Shown piece after piece: positions 1 to 6,897 of a stretch of 21,934 bases of DNA. The stretch's first letter is position 1, and each line of letters opens with the position of its first letter. The notes beneath the pieces were generated by a model. It did no database searches. It was given only the letters and a program-made list of their open reading frames with translations, and was not told the DNA's origin. Origin of the DNA: JANWHF01 sp036276235 (GTDB lineage: Bacteria; Planctomycetota; Phycisphaerae; Tepidisphaerales; Tepidisphaeraceae). Made by a program: the position numbers and the translations under genes. Where the stretch lies: positions 1-21,934 of the forward strand of contig DATBDZ010000455.1 of assembly GCA_036276235.1 (NCBI GenBank). Direction: 5' to 3'.

Positions 1-458
1 ACTACATCATCGATCACCGCGACATTGACTGGGAATCCGTGCTTCGCGCTTGGTCGTGGCTGCTTCCGACGACTGTCACGGTTTGGATCATGAACCGCTT
101 CGGTGACCTGTTCGTCGTTCTGGACGACGGCACCATTCACATGCTCGACGTCGGCGGCGGGACATTGAAGAAGGTCGCCGATAGCCGCGACGACTTCGCG
201 AATAAGTTGGATGAAGACGACAACGCGAATCAGTTGCTCATGATCCCGCTGATCGACCAACTCGTTACCAGTGGCCTAACCCTGCGCGAGGGGCAATGTT
301 ACAGCTATAAGCAGCCGCCGGTCCTCGGTGGGGCCTACACGGTTGAGAACACGTGCGTGCTGCCCATCCAAAAGCACTACGGGGCGTATGCCTCGATCCA
401 CAGTCAGATTAAGGACCTGCCGGATGGAATGCAGGTCGTGATCAACGTGAAGAAGTGA
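1..458 (+). CDS. Tdi1/DUF1851-type immunity-like protein, C-terminal part (5' truncated by window)
   Basis: The frame is open from position 3 to the stop at 456-458, so the gene starts before the window; the GTG at 39 is probably internal. The visible 151 residues include the run NRFGDLFVVLDDG, followed by MLDVGGGTL, then a block containing LREGQCYSYKQPPVLGGAY and finally IHSQIKDLPDG. I recognise this as the DUF1851 domain, also named T6SS immunity protein Tdi1 C-terminal domain. Known members protect against type VI secreted NADase-type toxins, but many planctomycete copies are orphans without a toxin gene. No signal peptide or membrane segment is visible in this part. It is the first of several small plus-strand genes separated by palindromic repeats. 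The stop codon lies just before the first repeat. The family call is fairly firm; an immunity role here is inference. Confidence 0.7.
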   Translation, partial: YIIDHRDIDWESVLRAWSWLLPTTVTVWIMNRFGDLFVVLDDGTIHMLDVGGGTLKKVADSRDDFANKLDEDDNANQLLMIPLIDQLVTSGLTLREGQCYSYKQPPVLGGAYTVENTCVLPIQKHYGAYASIHSQIKDLPDGMQVVINVKK

Positions 459-460
459 GG

Positions 461-534
461 GGATAACCCGCCGATGCGGTGGACCGAGCCGGCGGGTAAG
501 ATTCCTGCCAGGCCGGCCATTCAACGTTGGTCCG
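461..534. repeat. Palindromic cassette-type repeat, copy A
   Basis: The gap after the Tdi1-like gene holds a left block (461-500, starting GGATAACCCGCC and including GGACCGAGCCGG) and a right block (511-534, GGCCGGCCATTCAACGTTGG then TCCG). GGACC/GGTCC and GCCGGC/GCCGGC can pair across the centre. Both blocks recur, diverged, at 1362-1400 and 1431-1454. Position, size and a GATAAC-type end directly after a stop codon resemble integron attC sites, but the canonical attC consensus is not met exactly. Confidence 0.5.
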
Positions 535-554
535 CTATCCCTCGGAGGGCGTTT

Positions 555-788
555 ATGACTCCTTTTGCGTTCGTCCATGTAAACGCCGACGGAACGGTTC
601 GGGAGGTTACTGCCAAAGAGCGCGAATACCTTGAGACTCCGTTTGCTGGTTCAGACGGCGGGCGGCCGTACATCAAAACTGACTTCTTTCAAAAGGATGG
701 TTGGGGTAGTTTGGCGGGTTTCTGTTACCGCTCTCTCGTACCGGAAAAGGTGGCGATCCGGCCTGCATATCGAACAACAGAGGGATAA
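555..788 (+). CDS. Small conserved-looking protein of unknown function, 77 aa
   Basis: I do not recognise a named family. The ATG at 555 is chosen because a GGAGGG Shine-Dalgarno sequence lies at 544-549; the frame is open further upstream, but that part lies in the palindromic repeat. The protein begins MTPFAFVHVNADGTVREVT and contains PFAGSDGGRPYIKTDFF and GWGSLAGFCYRS. It is soluble, with no signal peptide, membrane segment or cysteine pair. The TAA stop (786-788) lies within the GATAAC end of the next palindrome, as in integron cassettes, where the attC-type site starts at the gene end. It is probably an accessory cassette gene. Confidence 0.55.
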   Translation: MTPFAFVHVNADGTVREVTAKEREYLETPFAGSDGGRPYIKTDFFQKDGWGSLAGFCYRSLVPEKVAIRPAYRTTEG

Positions 789-881
789 CCAGCTAATACT
801 GTGGACGGCCCCGCGTCGCGTGGAAAGTTTGTCTTGGGTATAGTGTCCCTCGCGTCGCATTGGCCGCCACAGGTTGTTATC
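784..881. repeat. Palindromic cassette-type repeat, copy B
   Basis: GATAAC at 784-789 is mirrored by GTTATC at 876-881. Inside, CTGTGGACGGCC (799-810) pairs with GGCCGCCACAG (862-872), leaving one extra base on the left arm. Bulged bases of that kind mark folded attC sites. CGCGTCGCGTGG (812-823) and CGCGTCGCATTGG (851-863) form an additional near direct repeat. The left end overlaps the stop codon of the preceding gene and the right end is 13 bp before the next ATG. Confidence 0.5.
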
Positions 882-894
882 GGTTTATCCGGCA

Positions 895-1359
895 ATGGCG
901 ACGGCTTTCGACATCTTCACCGGTGCACTCGCGAAGGCTGCGGGCACGGACGGCGTACTCGGTGACGAGCGGGTGATTTCTCCGCCCGATCCGGCTTACG
1001 GCTATCATTGCACGCCCACAAACGCCTTGACGTTTGGCTCGATGGGCGTTGATGGCGTTCACTACGCAATCCTCACCATTGACGGTGAAGTGCGGGATGA
1101 GTCGCCGGTACTGGAGGTCAGCCCGATGGACGGAGATTGCTACCAGGTCCTCGCGCCCTCGTTCCTGGATTACCTTGCCGCAGGTTGCGGCGTGACTACT
1201 GCGGCGATGGCCGACGTGCTGGCCCGCGAAGAGCGTGGCGAGGCGGTCTTGGTGACTTTCCTACGGGAGCGGTTTTCCCAACGGCGGCTCTGGCCCAAAG
1301 GCGGGGATGAACATCGATTCGACGATCTGCTTTCGTTTGTTCGAGCGCCGGCGGGATAG
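895..1359 (+). CDS. Unknown accessory protein, 154 aa
   Basis: I cannot name the family. The ATG at 895 (MATAFDIFTGALAKAAG) is preferred over an in-frame TTG at 874, because the TTG lies inside the palindromic repeat that ends at 881. No strong Shine-Dalgarno sequence is visible. The protein is soluble and acidic. It has the segments ERVISPPDPAYGYHCTP, FGSMGVDGVHYAILTIDGE and VSPMDGDCYQVLAPSFLDYL, and ends in a charged helix. The overall plan (about 150 aa, a FLDYL stretch, single-gene unit) recalls SMI1/KNR4-like immunity proteins, but no diagnostic motif supports that. It sits between two palindromic repeats and is probably a cassette gene. Confidence 0.55.
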   Translation: MATAFDIFTGALAKAAGTDGVLGDERVISPPDPAYGYHCTPTNALTFGSMGVDGVHYAILTIDGEVRDESPVLEVSPMDGDCYQVLAPSFLDYLAAGCGVTTAAMADVLAREERGEAVLVTFLRERFSQRRLWPKGGDEHRFDDLLSFVRAPAG

Positions 1360-1361
1360 CC

Positions 1362-1454
1362 GGACAACCCCGCACTGCAGCGGACCGGCCGGGCGTAACG
1401 GTGCGTATAATCTTGTGGTGGTCGACGCCGACCCGGCCATTCAACGTGGGTCCG
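1362..1454. repeat. Palindromic cassette-type repeat, copy C
   Basis: The left block, 1362-1400, contains GGACAACCCCGCACTGCAGC then GGACCGGCCGGGCGTAAC. The right block, 1431-1454, is ACCCGGCCATTCAACGTGGG followed by TCCG. CGGACC pairs with GGTCCG, and GGCCGGG with CCCGGCC, across a roughly 30-bp middle. Both blocks align with copy A at 461-534. The right block differs from copy A by very few bases, while the middle sequences are unrelated. Conserved arms with a variable centre are typical of attC-type sites. Confidence 0.5.
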
Positions 1455-1497
1455 TCACACGGCGGGCGGCATGTGCGTTCGCTAACGAGGAGCGGCA

Positions 1498-1929
1498 ATG
1501 CCCGATCATCTCACACAGAGAACGCGAAGGGTGATGGTGCTGGCCAAGGACATTGCGCTTCGCCATGGGCTGAGCGACATCGCCGACCTTGTTGTGCTGA
1601 TCGCCGTGATGGAAGAGGGCGGCGGGATTGCGGCGACGCTTCTCCAGACACTTGGCGTGGAACTCGCTCCGCTGTATCAGCACCTCCCGAAAGTGCAGGC
1701 GGATCTTCGCATCGCAGATGTCGCGCGTCCGCTGCCCGTGTCGCCGGAGTGTGAGCGCATCCTGCAGACGGCAGAAGGTGTGGCTGCGGAGCAGAACACG
1801 CCGCAGGTTGGTACGGAGCATGTGTTGCTCGCGATGGTCAGAACCCCCCAAAGCCAGGCCGCGGCACTTCTGGCCGAGCGCGGGGTGACGGAAGCTGCGC
1901 TGCGTGAAGCCGCCTCCCAGCACGCGTAG
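1498..1929 (+). CDS. Stand-alone Clp N-terminal (Clp_N) domain protein
   Basis: The protein has 143 aa. The N-terminal helix LTQRTRRVMVLAKDIALRHG and the later segment TPQVGTEHVLLAMVR followed by AALLAERGV match the two helical repeats of the ClpA/ClpC N domain, which in full-length unfoldases docks substrates and adaptors. There is no AAA+ module; the gene ends right after the second repeat. GAGGAGCGGCA just upstream gives a good Shine-Dalgarno for the ATG at 1498. Stand-alone Clp_N proteins such as ClpS2-like or ClpT-type factors may act as decoys or adaptors, but the role here is unknown. It is the last gene preceded by a clear palindromic repeat. Confidence 0.7.
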   Translation: MPDHLTQRTRRVMVLAKDIALRHGLSDIADLVVLIAVMEEGGGIAATLLQTLGVELAPLYQHLPKVQADLRIADVARPLPVSPECERILQTAEGVAAEQNTPQVGTEHVLLAMVRTPQSQAAALLAERGVTEAALREAASQHA

Positions 1930-1941
1930 GAACCGCCGCGT

Positions 1942-1962
1942 GGCCCGCCGAGGCAGCGGGCC
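1942..1962. terminator. Hairpin after the Clp_N gene, terminator-like
   Basis: A perfect 7-bp stem (GGCCCGC, loop of 7, GCGGGCC) starts 13 bp after the Clp_N stop codon. There is no T-tract, so it is either a weak terminator or a further diverged palindromic repeat; AGCCGGCC follows at 1965-1972, as in the other repeats. Confidence 0.3.
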
Positions 1963-2037
1963 CGAGCCGGCCGTTGGATGCTGATCTGTTATTGCGTGCG
2001 AATCGTGCGGGCGGGATAATCTCAGCAGGAGTTGATC

Positions 2038-2250
2038 ATGCCATCAGCGACTTTTGACGAAGTGCTCGACGCGATTGAACATCTGCCGATCGAGCAGCAG
2101 GCTGATTTGGTCGAGGTGGTTCGCCGACGGCTCGCCGAGCGGGGTCGGCAGCAGATCGTCGCCGACGCACGCGAGGCGCGCGCCGAGTTTGCCGCTGGCA
2201 AAACTCGCGCAACATCGATCGATGACCTGATGCGCGAGATCGAGTCGTGA
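2038..2250 (+). CDS. Orphan antitoxin-like small protein
   Basis: The protein has 70 aa. ATG at 2038 is chosen because AGGAG at 2027-2031 is 6 bases upstream; an in-frame TTG at 2032 falls in the spacer. The sequence runs from FDEVLDAIEHLPIEQQADLV, through a basic helix (RRRLAERG), to an acidic tail ending IDDLMREIES. This amphipathic, charged architecture with a conserved-looking tail is typical of short type II antitoxins/addiction-module components usually followed by a RelE-like toxin. Here the next gene, 14 bp downstream, is a cupin instead, so the toxin appears missing or replaced. The family assignment comes from overall character, not from a diagnostic motif. Confidence 0.5.
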   Translation: MPSATFDEVLDAIEHLPIEQQADLVEVVRRRLAERGRQQIVADAREARAEFAAGKTRATSIDDLMREIES

Positions 2251-2264
2251 GGCGCGAGGTCCCC

Positions 2265-2708
2265 GTGAAAGACGGAATCATCCAAGTTGGGCAAGTTGGC
2301 ATCAGATTCTTGCTGGAAGCCGCTGACACGAACGGTTCGGTGGCGATGTTTGAGTTCTGGGTGCCGGCTGGCGCGAAGGTGCCTCTGCCGCATTACCACA
2401 AGCTTTACGATGAAACCATCTATGGCATAGAGGGCATCATCACGTTCACTGTCGATGGCCAACCTGTGGAGATTGGCCCGGGGGAATCTTGTTTCATCCC
2501 GCGCGGGGCGGTGCATGGCTTCAACAACCTGAAGCAAACGAACGTGAAGGCATTGGCCGTTATTACTCCGGCGCTGCTCGGCCCGGATTTCTTTAGAGAG
2601 GCGGCCGCCATCGTAAATACCGGCGGTCCTCCAGACCTTGTGAAGTTAAACGTGGTATTTGCAAAGCACGGACTGGTTGCAGTGGTGCCGTCAGCGATTT
2701 ATCGATAG
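2265..2708 (+). CDS. Single-domain cupin protein
   Basis: The protein has 147 aa from GTG 2265, preferred because GAGG at 2256-2259 is 5 bases upstream; GTG 2247, overlapping the previous stop, is the alternative. Both cupin motifs are intact: HYHKLYDETIYGIEG gives His43, His45 and Glu50, and GPGESCFIPRGAVHGFNN gives His84. That is the usual 3-His/1-Glu metal site. Such single-domain cupins bind Fe, Mn or Zn and include quercetinase-like dioxygenases and sugar isomerases; the substrate cannot be read from sequence. The gene follows the antitoxin-like gene closely and is probably co-transcribed with it. It converges on the carbonic anhydrase gene, whose end is 1 bp away. Confidence 0.8.
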   Translation: MKDGIIQVGQVGIRFLLEAADTNGSVAMFEFWVPAGAKVPLPHYHKLYDETIYGIEGIITFTVDGQPVEIGPGESCFIPRGAVHGFNNLKQTNVKALAVITPALLGPDFFREAAAIVNTGGPPDLVKLNVVFAKHGLVAVVPSAIYR

Positions 2709-2709
2709 C

Positions 2710-3330
2710 TCACTTCAGAAACCGCACCCGCCCGGTTTTGATTTGGTAGACGGCGCCGACCAGCTTTAGCCGGTTTTCTGCTACTCGCGCTTTGCCTTCG
2801 GGGGTGTTGAGAAGTTGCTGCATTGTCCAGCGGACGTTGGATTCGATGGCCTGCGCCAGCAGGCGATCGGGCGGGAGCTTGGGGTTTAGGTCCTTGATTG
2901 CGGGGACGATCTTGCGGACGAGTTTTGCGATGCGCGACCGATGCCGCACGCCGTGAAAGTGCGTGTCCAATGCAGCGCCAACCGCGCCGCAGCCTTCGTG
3001 GCCGAGCACCACAAACAGCGGCGTCTTGAGGTGAACGCCTGCGTATTGCAGACTGCCGGCGACCTCCGCCGACAGGGTGTTGCCGGCAACCCGGACTACG
3101 AACAGCTCGCCAAAGCTCGCATCGAAGAGCAGCTCCGGCGGCACGCGCGAATCGCTGCATCCCAGGATCGTTGCATAGGGCCGCTGTTCGCGCGCGAGCT
3201 CGATGAGGATTTTCTTTTGCACGGTGGGAAATCGCGCCTCGCCGCGCAGGAAGCGGCGGTTCCCATCGACAAGCCGCCGGAGCGCCTGCTCGGCGGTAAC
3301 ACCGGGGCCGTTGTTATCGGTGAATGCCAT
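2710..3330 (-). CDS. Beta-class carbonic anhydrase
   Basis: The protein has 206 aa and catalyses CO2 hydration to bicarbonate using a zinc ion. The start is the ATG at 3330; the longer frame to 3552 adds low-complexity sequence without family similarity. Zinc ligands are Cys58 (in ILGCSDSRVPPE), His111 and Cys114 (in LGHEGCGAVGAA). The Asp60-Arg62 catalytic pair is in the first motif. ELFVVRVAGN follows as expected. No signal peptide is seen, so it is probably cytoplasmic. Bicarbonate is the co-substrate of biotin carboxylase, encoded at 8833-10179, but there is no sign that the two are co-regulated. The family call is firm; the isoform name is not assigned. Confidence 0.93.
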   Translation of the reverse strand: MAFTDNNGPGVTAEQALRRLVDGNRRFLRGEARFPTVQKKILIELAREQRPYATILGCSDSRVPPELLFDASFGELFVVRVAGNTLSAEVAGSLQYAGVHLKTPLFVVLGHEGCGAVGAALDTHFHGVRHRSRIAKLVRKIVPAIKDLNPKLPPDRLLAQAIESNVRWTMQQLLNTPEGKARVAENRLKLVGAVYQIKTGRVRFLK

Positions 3331-3365
3331 AACGCGGCGGAGTGTAGCATGCGCTTCGCGAGAAA

Positions 3366-3398
3366 GGAGAGGGTGGAGAGTGGAAAGTGGAGGGATAG
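3366..3398. repeat. Purine-rich short repeat upstream of the carbonic anhydrase gene
   Basis: Iterations of GTGGARAGTGGARRG make a short, almost pure purine tract. The rest of 3331-3594, between the divergent carbonic anhydrase and DUF3800 genes, holds no gene I can support and no clear promoter. Confidence 0.4.
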
Positions 3399-3594
3399 GG
3401 GAATTCGAGGATTCAGGATCGCGAAACTCCAGATCGCGTAACACCAACGTCCAAGGAGTTTGAGGAGTCACCAGCCCACGGCAACGGGTACATTTACTGG
3501 CATCACACCAGCATGGACAATGATTCTTCTCAGGGAAGCCCGAAGCGACCATCGCGGCCGGCGACGAGACCCATCACTAAGAGAGCGAACCCAT

Positions 3595-4479
3595 ATGCTT
3601 CTGTTCATTGACGAAAGCGGCCACGATCATCACGAGATGCCCTGTGAAGTGCTGGCGGGCGTGGTCGTGGCGGAAGACAACTTGTGGAATCTCGTCAAGG
3701 CCGTTCGGTCGGCGGAGAAGGACTTCTTCGGCGACTATCTTCGCAATCTGCGGTATACGGAAATGAAAGCGAAGAAGCTGTTGAAGAAGAAGCGATTCAA
3801 GAGTGCTGATCGGCCAGTCACGATCGCGCCGGCCGAACGGACCGGATTGGCACACGGCGCACTGATCAACGGCGCAACCGCGAACGAACGTCAGTTGGTT
3901 GCCTACAGCCGGCAAGTGCTCGGGTTTGTGCACGAAGTGCTGAACATCGCAGCACGGCATAGCGTGCAAGTGATCGCATCGGTCGTGGACATCAAAGCAC
4001 CGCGACCCGCGCCGGGAATACTCCGTAAAGATTACGTATACCTCTTCGAGCGTTACTTCTACCTGCTTGAAGCACTTCCACCACGCGAGCGGGGCATGGT
4101 TGTTTTCGACGAGATGGAGAAATCGCAATCGCATGTGTTGATCCAGCAAATGGCGAATTATTTTCTCGGCACTCAAACCGGTCGGTACAGAAGCTCGCGC
4201 GTCGTACCCGAGCCGTTCTTCGTACACTCTGAGTTGACGACGGGGATCTTTCTGGCCGACTTGGCTGCGTACATACTCGGCTGGGGATGGCGACTTGGGA
4301 AAATGAACCAGCCGGCACGGGCCGAGCTAAAGCCATACGCGAACAAGCTTCACGACATGCAGTTCCACGGGGAGCGGCCGACAACAGATGGTTCGGGCGT
4401 GATCCAACTTCACGGGATTTGCTATCTGGATGATCTTCGGGGGAAGCAGGACCGCGAGGCCGATGAAGGCGATCTGTAA
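3595..4479 (+). CDS. DUF3800 family protein
   Basis: The protein has 294 aa. The ATG at 3595 is chosen because the family always starts with the strand that carries FIDESG; residues upstream in the frame look non-coding. MLLFIDESGHDHHE gives Asp6 and Glu7, MVVFDEMEK gives Asp172 and Glu173, and FLADLAAYILGW gives Asp222. These spaced acidic residues fit the RNase H-like fold proposed for DUF3800, probably a metal-dependent nuclease. DUF3800 genes are often found in mobile or defence regions; here it stands alone, next to the accessory gene block. AAGAGAG at 3579-3585 is a possible weak ribosome binding site. The family is confident; activity is unproven. Confidence 0.8.
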   Translation: MLLFIDESGHDHHEMPCEVLAGVVVAEDNLWNLVKAVRSAEKDFFGDYLRNLRYTEMKAKKLLKKKRFKSADRPVTIAPAERTGLAHGALINGATANERQLVAYSRQVLGFVHEVLNIAARHSVQVIASVVDIKAPRPAPGILRKDYVYLFERYFYLLEALPPRERGMVVFDEMEKSQSHVLIQQMANYFLGTQTGRYRSSRVVPEPFFVHSELTTGIFLADLAAYILGWGWRLGKMNQPARAELKPYANKLHDMQFHGERPTTDGSGVIQLHGICYLDDLRGKQDREADEGDL

Positions 4480-4580
4480 AAAAGTAAAGGCAATGATCAG
4501 CCCGAGGGCCAACCAAAGCCTCCAAGAGAATAATCGGCTCGAAAGTGCCGAAAGTCAAGTTCTTGGCGATGAGCGGGTGT

Positions 4581-4601
4581 AGCGCGCGGCGACCGCGCGC
4601 T
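4581..4601 (+). terminator. Strong hairpin downstream of the DUF3800 gene
   Basis: AGCGCGCGG, loop CGA, CCGCGCGCT forms a perfect 9-bp stem followed by AAGTTTTCTCT, so it may terminate DUF3800 transcription. A second pair, TGTAGCG (4579-4585) and CGCTACA (4641-4647), surrounds it. The structure may also be a dispersed REP-like palindrome. Nothing else recognisable lies in 4480-4743. Confidence 0.4.
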
Positions 4602-4743
4602 AAGTTTTCTCTGGGGCCCTGCGGTGGCGTTACCCGATTGCGCTACAGTCTTTGCACCGTCCGGTCGTTCTTCGATGCGACCGGATGTCCGGCTGCTCCG
4701 CAAGCAATCGTCATTCACGCGCCCTCGGCGTATGATGGCTTGA

Positions 4744-5907
4744 ATGACCCGGCTCTCCTCCCAGCCTGCGGCCAAGGCGTTGGCTTCTGATGCCACCACT
4801 TATAAGGGTGAGGTGGTTTATCTCTACGCGTTTGATATCGCTTACGAGATGGCCCGTAAGCCGGTGGATCGGCTGCTGGGGCAGCCGGTGGCGGAGTGGG
4901 CGGTGGGGGCGAGCAAGCGGGGGCCCAAGCAGTTGCTTTTTTATAAGCCGATGATGATCCGATTGCCGCCTTCGGAGCGGCTGGGGCCTCATGGGCCGGT
5001 GCGGATTGAGCGGGCCGTCAAGTTGCTGCCGGTGGGGGCGGTGAGTATTACCGTGCGGGTGCCGATATCGTGTCAGAGCCTTGCTGATCTGGTTGCGTTT
5101 CACGATCTGAAGTTTGCGAATGGCAGCTACCTTTATGATGAAGTGCGCGAGTTGGCGGAGGAAGTCCGCCGCGAGCTCGCGCCGCATATTTTGCGGCCGG
5201 TCGATCGTCTGGCGGATGAGGAAGCGTATACCGCCTTCTGTTTGAATGGGCCGATTCATGGCACCGATGGAGCGGCGCTTTCGACCGAAGATTGGCTGCT
5301 CAATCATCGGCGGCAAGTGGCGGCTTTGCTGACCGAAGAGCCTGATCCGGCGCTGCTGTCGGATCAGGAGGCGACCGAATCCACCAGCCGCTATGTCAGC
5401 TATTTTGAGCGCGATCTGGTGGTGGTGGATTGGGATGCCGCCTTGATCATCGACGAGCCGGCGTATTTTGATGAGACGCTTTATGTGATGGAGCTGGCGA
5501 ACGTGCAGCTTGCCGAGCTGGAGGCATATGACCGCATCCTCGACACGGCGGTCGAGCGCTCCTATCGCGATCTCTCCGCCCGGCGGTTGCGCGGCCTGCA
5601 AGGAACGGCCGCCCAGCGCGATCTTCGCGAGCTTCGCATCGATGTCGCCCGAATGAGCGATGAGCTTTCCAACATCACCAAGTTCTTCGGCGACTGGCAT
5701 CTCGCCCGCATCTACCAAGGCCTATCCGCCCGGTTTCATCTGGGCGACTGGCATCGCGTCATCGACGAAAAACTGAAGACGCTCGATAACCTCTATCAGC
5801 TCATGCATTCCGAGCGCACGACGCGAATCATGCTCGTGCTGGAAATGTCGATGGCGGTGTTGTTCCTCATTGACGTGATTTTGCTGGTGATGAGTTTAAA
5901 GCATTGA
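4744..5907 (+). CDS. DUF155/RMND1-like protein with C-terminal membrane anchor
   Basis: The protein has 387 aa. The N-terminal part contains VVYLYAFDIAYEMARK. The C-terminal half contains RDLVVVDWDAALIIDEP, then LYVMELANVQLAELEAYD, a long helical stretch with ELSNITKFFGDWHLARIYQG, and a last hydrophobic segment of about 20 residues (365-385, LEMSMAVLFLIDVILLV). This plan of strand-rich core, long helices and one C-terminal membrane helix matches DUF155 proteins (yeast Rmd1/Sif2, human RMND1, bacterial YagE-type). Their biochemical role in bacteria is unknown. The ATG at 4744 is the first in the frame. The gene converges on the membrane protein gene ending at 5919. The family call rests on architecture and the C-terminal pattern and is moderate. 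Confidence 0.6.
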   Translation: MTRLSSQPAAKALASDATTYKGEVVYLYAFDIAYEMARKPVDRLLGQPVAEWAVGASKRGPKQLLFYKPMMIRLPPSERLGPHGPVRIERAVKLLPVGAVSITVRVPISCQSLADLVAFHDLKFANGSYLYDEVRELAEEVRRELAPHILRPVDRLADEEAYTAFCLNGPIHGTDGAALSTEDWLLNHRRQVAALLTEEPDPALLSDQEATESTSRYVSYFERDLVVVDWDAALIIDEPAYFDETLYVMELANVQLAELEAYDRILDTAVERSYRDLSARRLRGLQGTAAQRDLRELRIDVARMSDELSNITKFFGDWHLARIYQGLSARFHLGDWHRVIDEKLKTLDNLYQLMHSERTTRIMLVLEMSMAVLFLIDVILLVMSLKH

Positions 5908-5918
5908 AGGCTGACGGC

Positions 5919-6758
5919 TCATCGTTGCTGTGGGGCGAGTTGTTCCTGTTGCCGCAATGCCGTCAGCAGCTCGCGCTGGATCGTCTTGAATTGCTCGAGC
6001 AACGCATCATCGCTGAAATCGATTCGCTTTGCCTCCGAGTTGTATCGCCATTTGCCGGGATGATCCTGAAGCAACCGATAAAACGAGCGAAGGGAGGCGA
6101 AGCCGCGTTTTTTGACGTCGTAGATTTGGCGGGTGCGGCTCCAATGAACCTTGGTGTTGAACTCGCGCACGAGCCGATCGCGCGTCGATTGGCGAACGCC
6201 GGCCTGGTCGAGTCCCTTTGCTAAATCGGCGGGAGCTGCGTCGCCGGCATCCAGCACCTCTTGATTGGTGGCCTCGGCGGTGGTCAGCGCCTTGAGGCGT
6301 GCTTCGATCTCGCCGGGGCGGTCGATTCCATCAAGATGATTTCCCGAGAGCCGATCCAATTCCCTGGCAGCGTTTGCCGCCGCGACTTGCTTGCCCTCGA
6401 TTGATTGCATGACATCATGCTCAACCTGTCGAGCCGCGGGCGGTGTCTGCAATCCCGACCATGTCACGGTGACAATGAACCAGGTCATCACGATCGAGAA
6501 GGCGATTGTCCCGGCTACTTGCGACCGTCTGCCGATCCCATAGGCGAGCAACGCGACCAGCCCTGAAATTAGAAAGCCGGCCAAGAGCCTGCCGGCCAAA
6601 TACCCTTCGGCATACGCCAGCGAACGGGATTGGACCTTCGCCTCTGGCCACCCGTAGACAAACTCCACCACGATGAAGATGACGGCAGGAAGCAGTCCAA
6701 GCCAGCCGATGGTCGCTGGCTTTTTGTCCGGAACCTGTTGAGCGGAATATTGAGTCAT
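5919..6758 (-). CDS. Membrane protein of unknown function with three N-terminal TM helices
   Basis: The protein has 279 aa from ATG 6758; an in-frame TTG at 6770 is less likely because the GGGG ribosome-binding-like stretch lies between the two. Three hydrophobic segments are visible at about residues 18-36, 53-75 and 82-103. They are followed by a hydrophilic helical domain of about 170 residues (DVMQSIEGKQVAAANAAREL, then an end rich in Gln). No known motif is recognised. It is divergent from pepP, so the 206-bp gap probably holds promoters for both. It might be a planctomycete-specific protein. Confidence 0.6.
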   Translation of the reverse strand: MTQYSAQQVPDKKPATIGWLGLLPAVIFIVVEFVYGWPEAKVQSRSLAYAEGYLAGRLLAGFLISGLVALLAYGIGRRSQVAGTIAFSIVMTWFIVTVTWSGLQTPPAARQVEHDVMQSIEGKQVAAANAARELDRLSGNHLDGIDRPGEIEARLKALTTAEATNQEVLDAGDAAPADLAKGLDQAGVRQSTRDRLVREFNTKVHWSRTRQIYDVKKRGFASLRSFYRLLQDHPGKWRYNSEAKRIDFSDDALLEQFKTIQRELLTALRQQEQLAPQQR

Positions 6759-6831
6759 GAGATACCCCAAGAGCTAACCTTGAGAGTTTCACCCGCGCGC
6801 GTTGGTACTTATACCGAACGGGCCGCTGGCC

Positions 6832-6845
6832 ATTTTCGCGAAAAT
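6832..6845. promoter_or_regulatory. Perfect 14-bp palindrome, candidate operator
   Basis: ATTTTCGCGAAAAT is a perfect dyad in the gap between the divergent membrane protein gene and pepP. A dimeric regulator could bind here, but no family of binding sites is recognised and one site alone is weak evidence. Confidence 0.3.
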
Positions 6846-6897
6846 CCGACCTGTCGCCACAAATATGACGGCCCCGAAGAGTTACCGGCCAGTTCGG

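Noticed and set aside
461..1454. Calling the repeats outright integron attC sites
   Set aside because: The GTTRRRY/RYYYAAC cores are not clearly met in copies A and C, and no integrase is visible, so they are reported only as attC-like.
3331..3552. N-terminal extension of the carbonic anhydrase frame on the minus strand
   Set aside because: The extra 74 residues are composed of repeat-like sequence and match nothing in beta-carbonic anhydrases; the internal ATG at 3330 gives the normal length.
4711..5718. 335-residue minus-strand frame opposite the DUF155-like gene
   Set aside because: It has a His/Arg/Gln-rich composition typical of antisense of GC-rich genes, and the plus strand gene has sensible hydrophobic and helical features.
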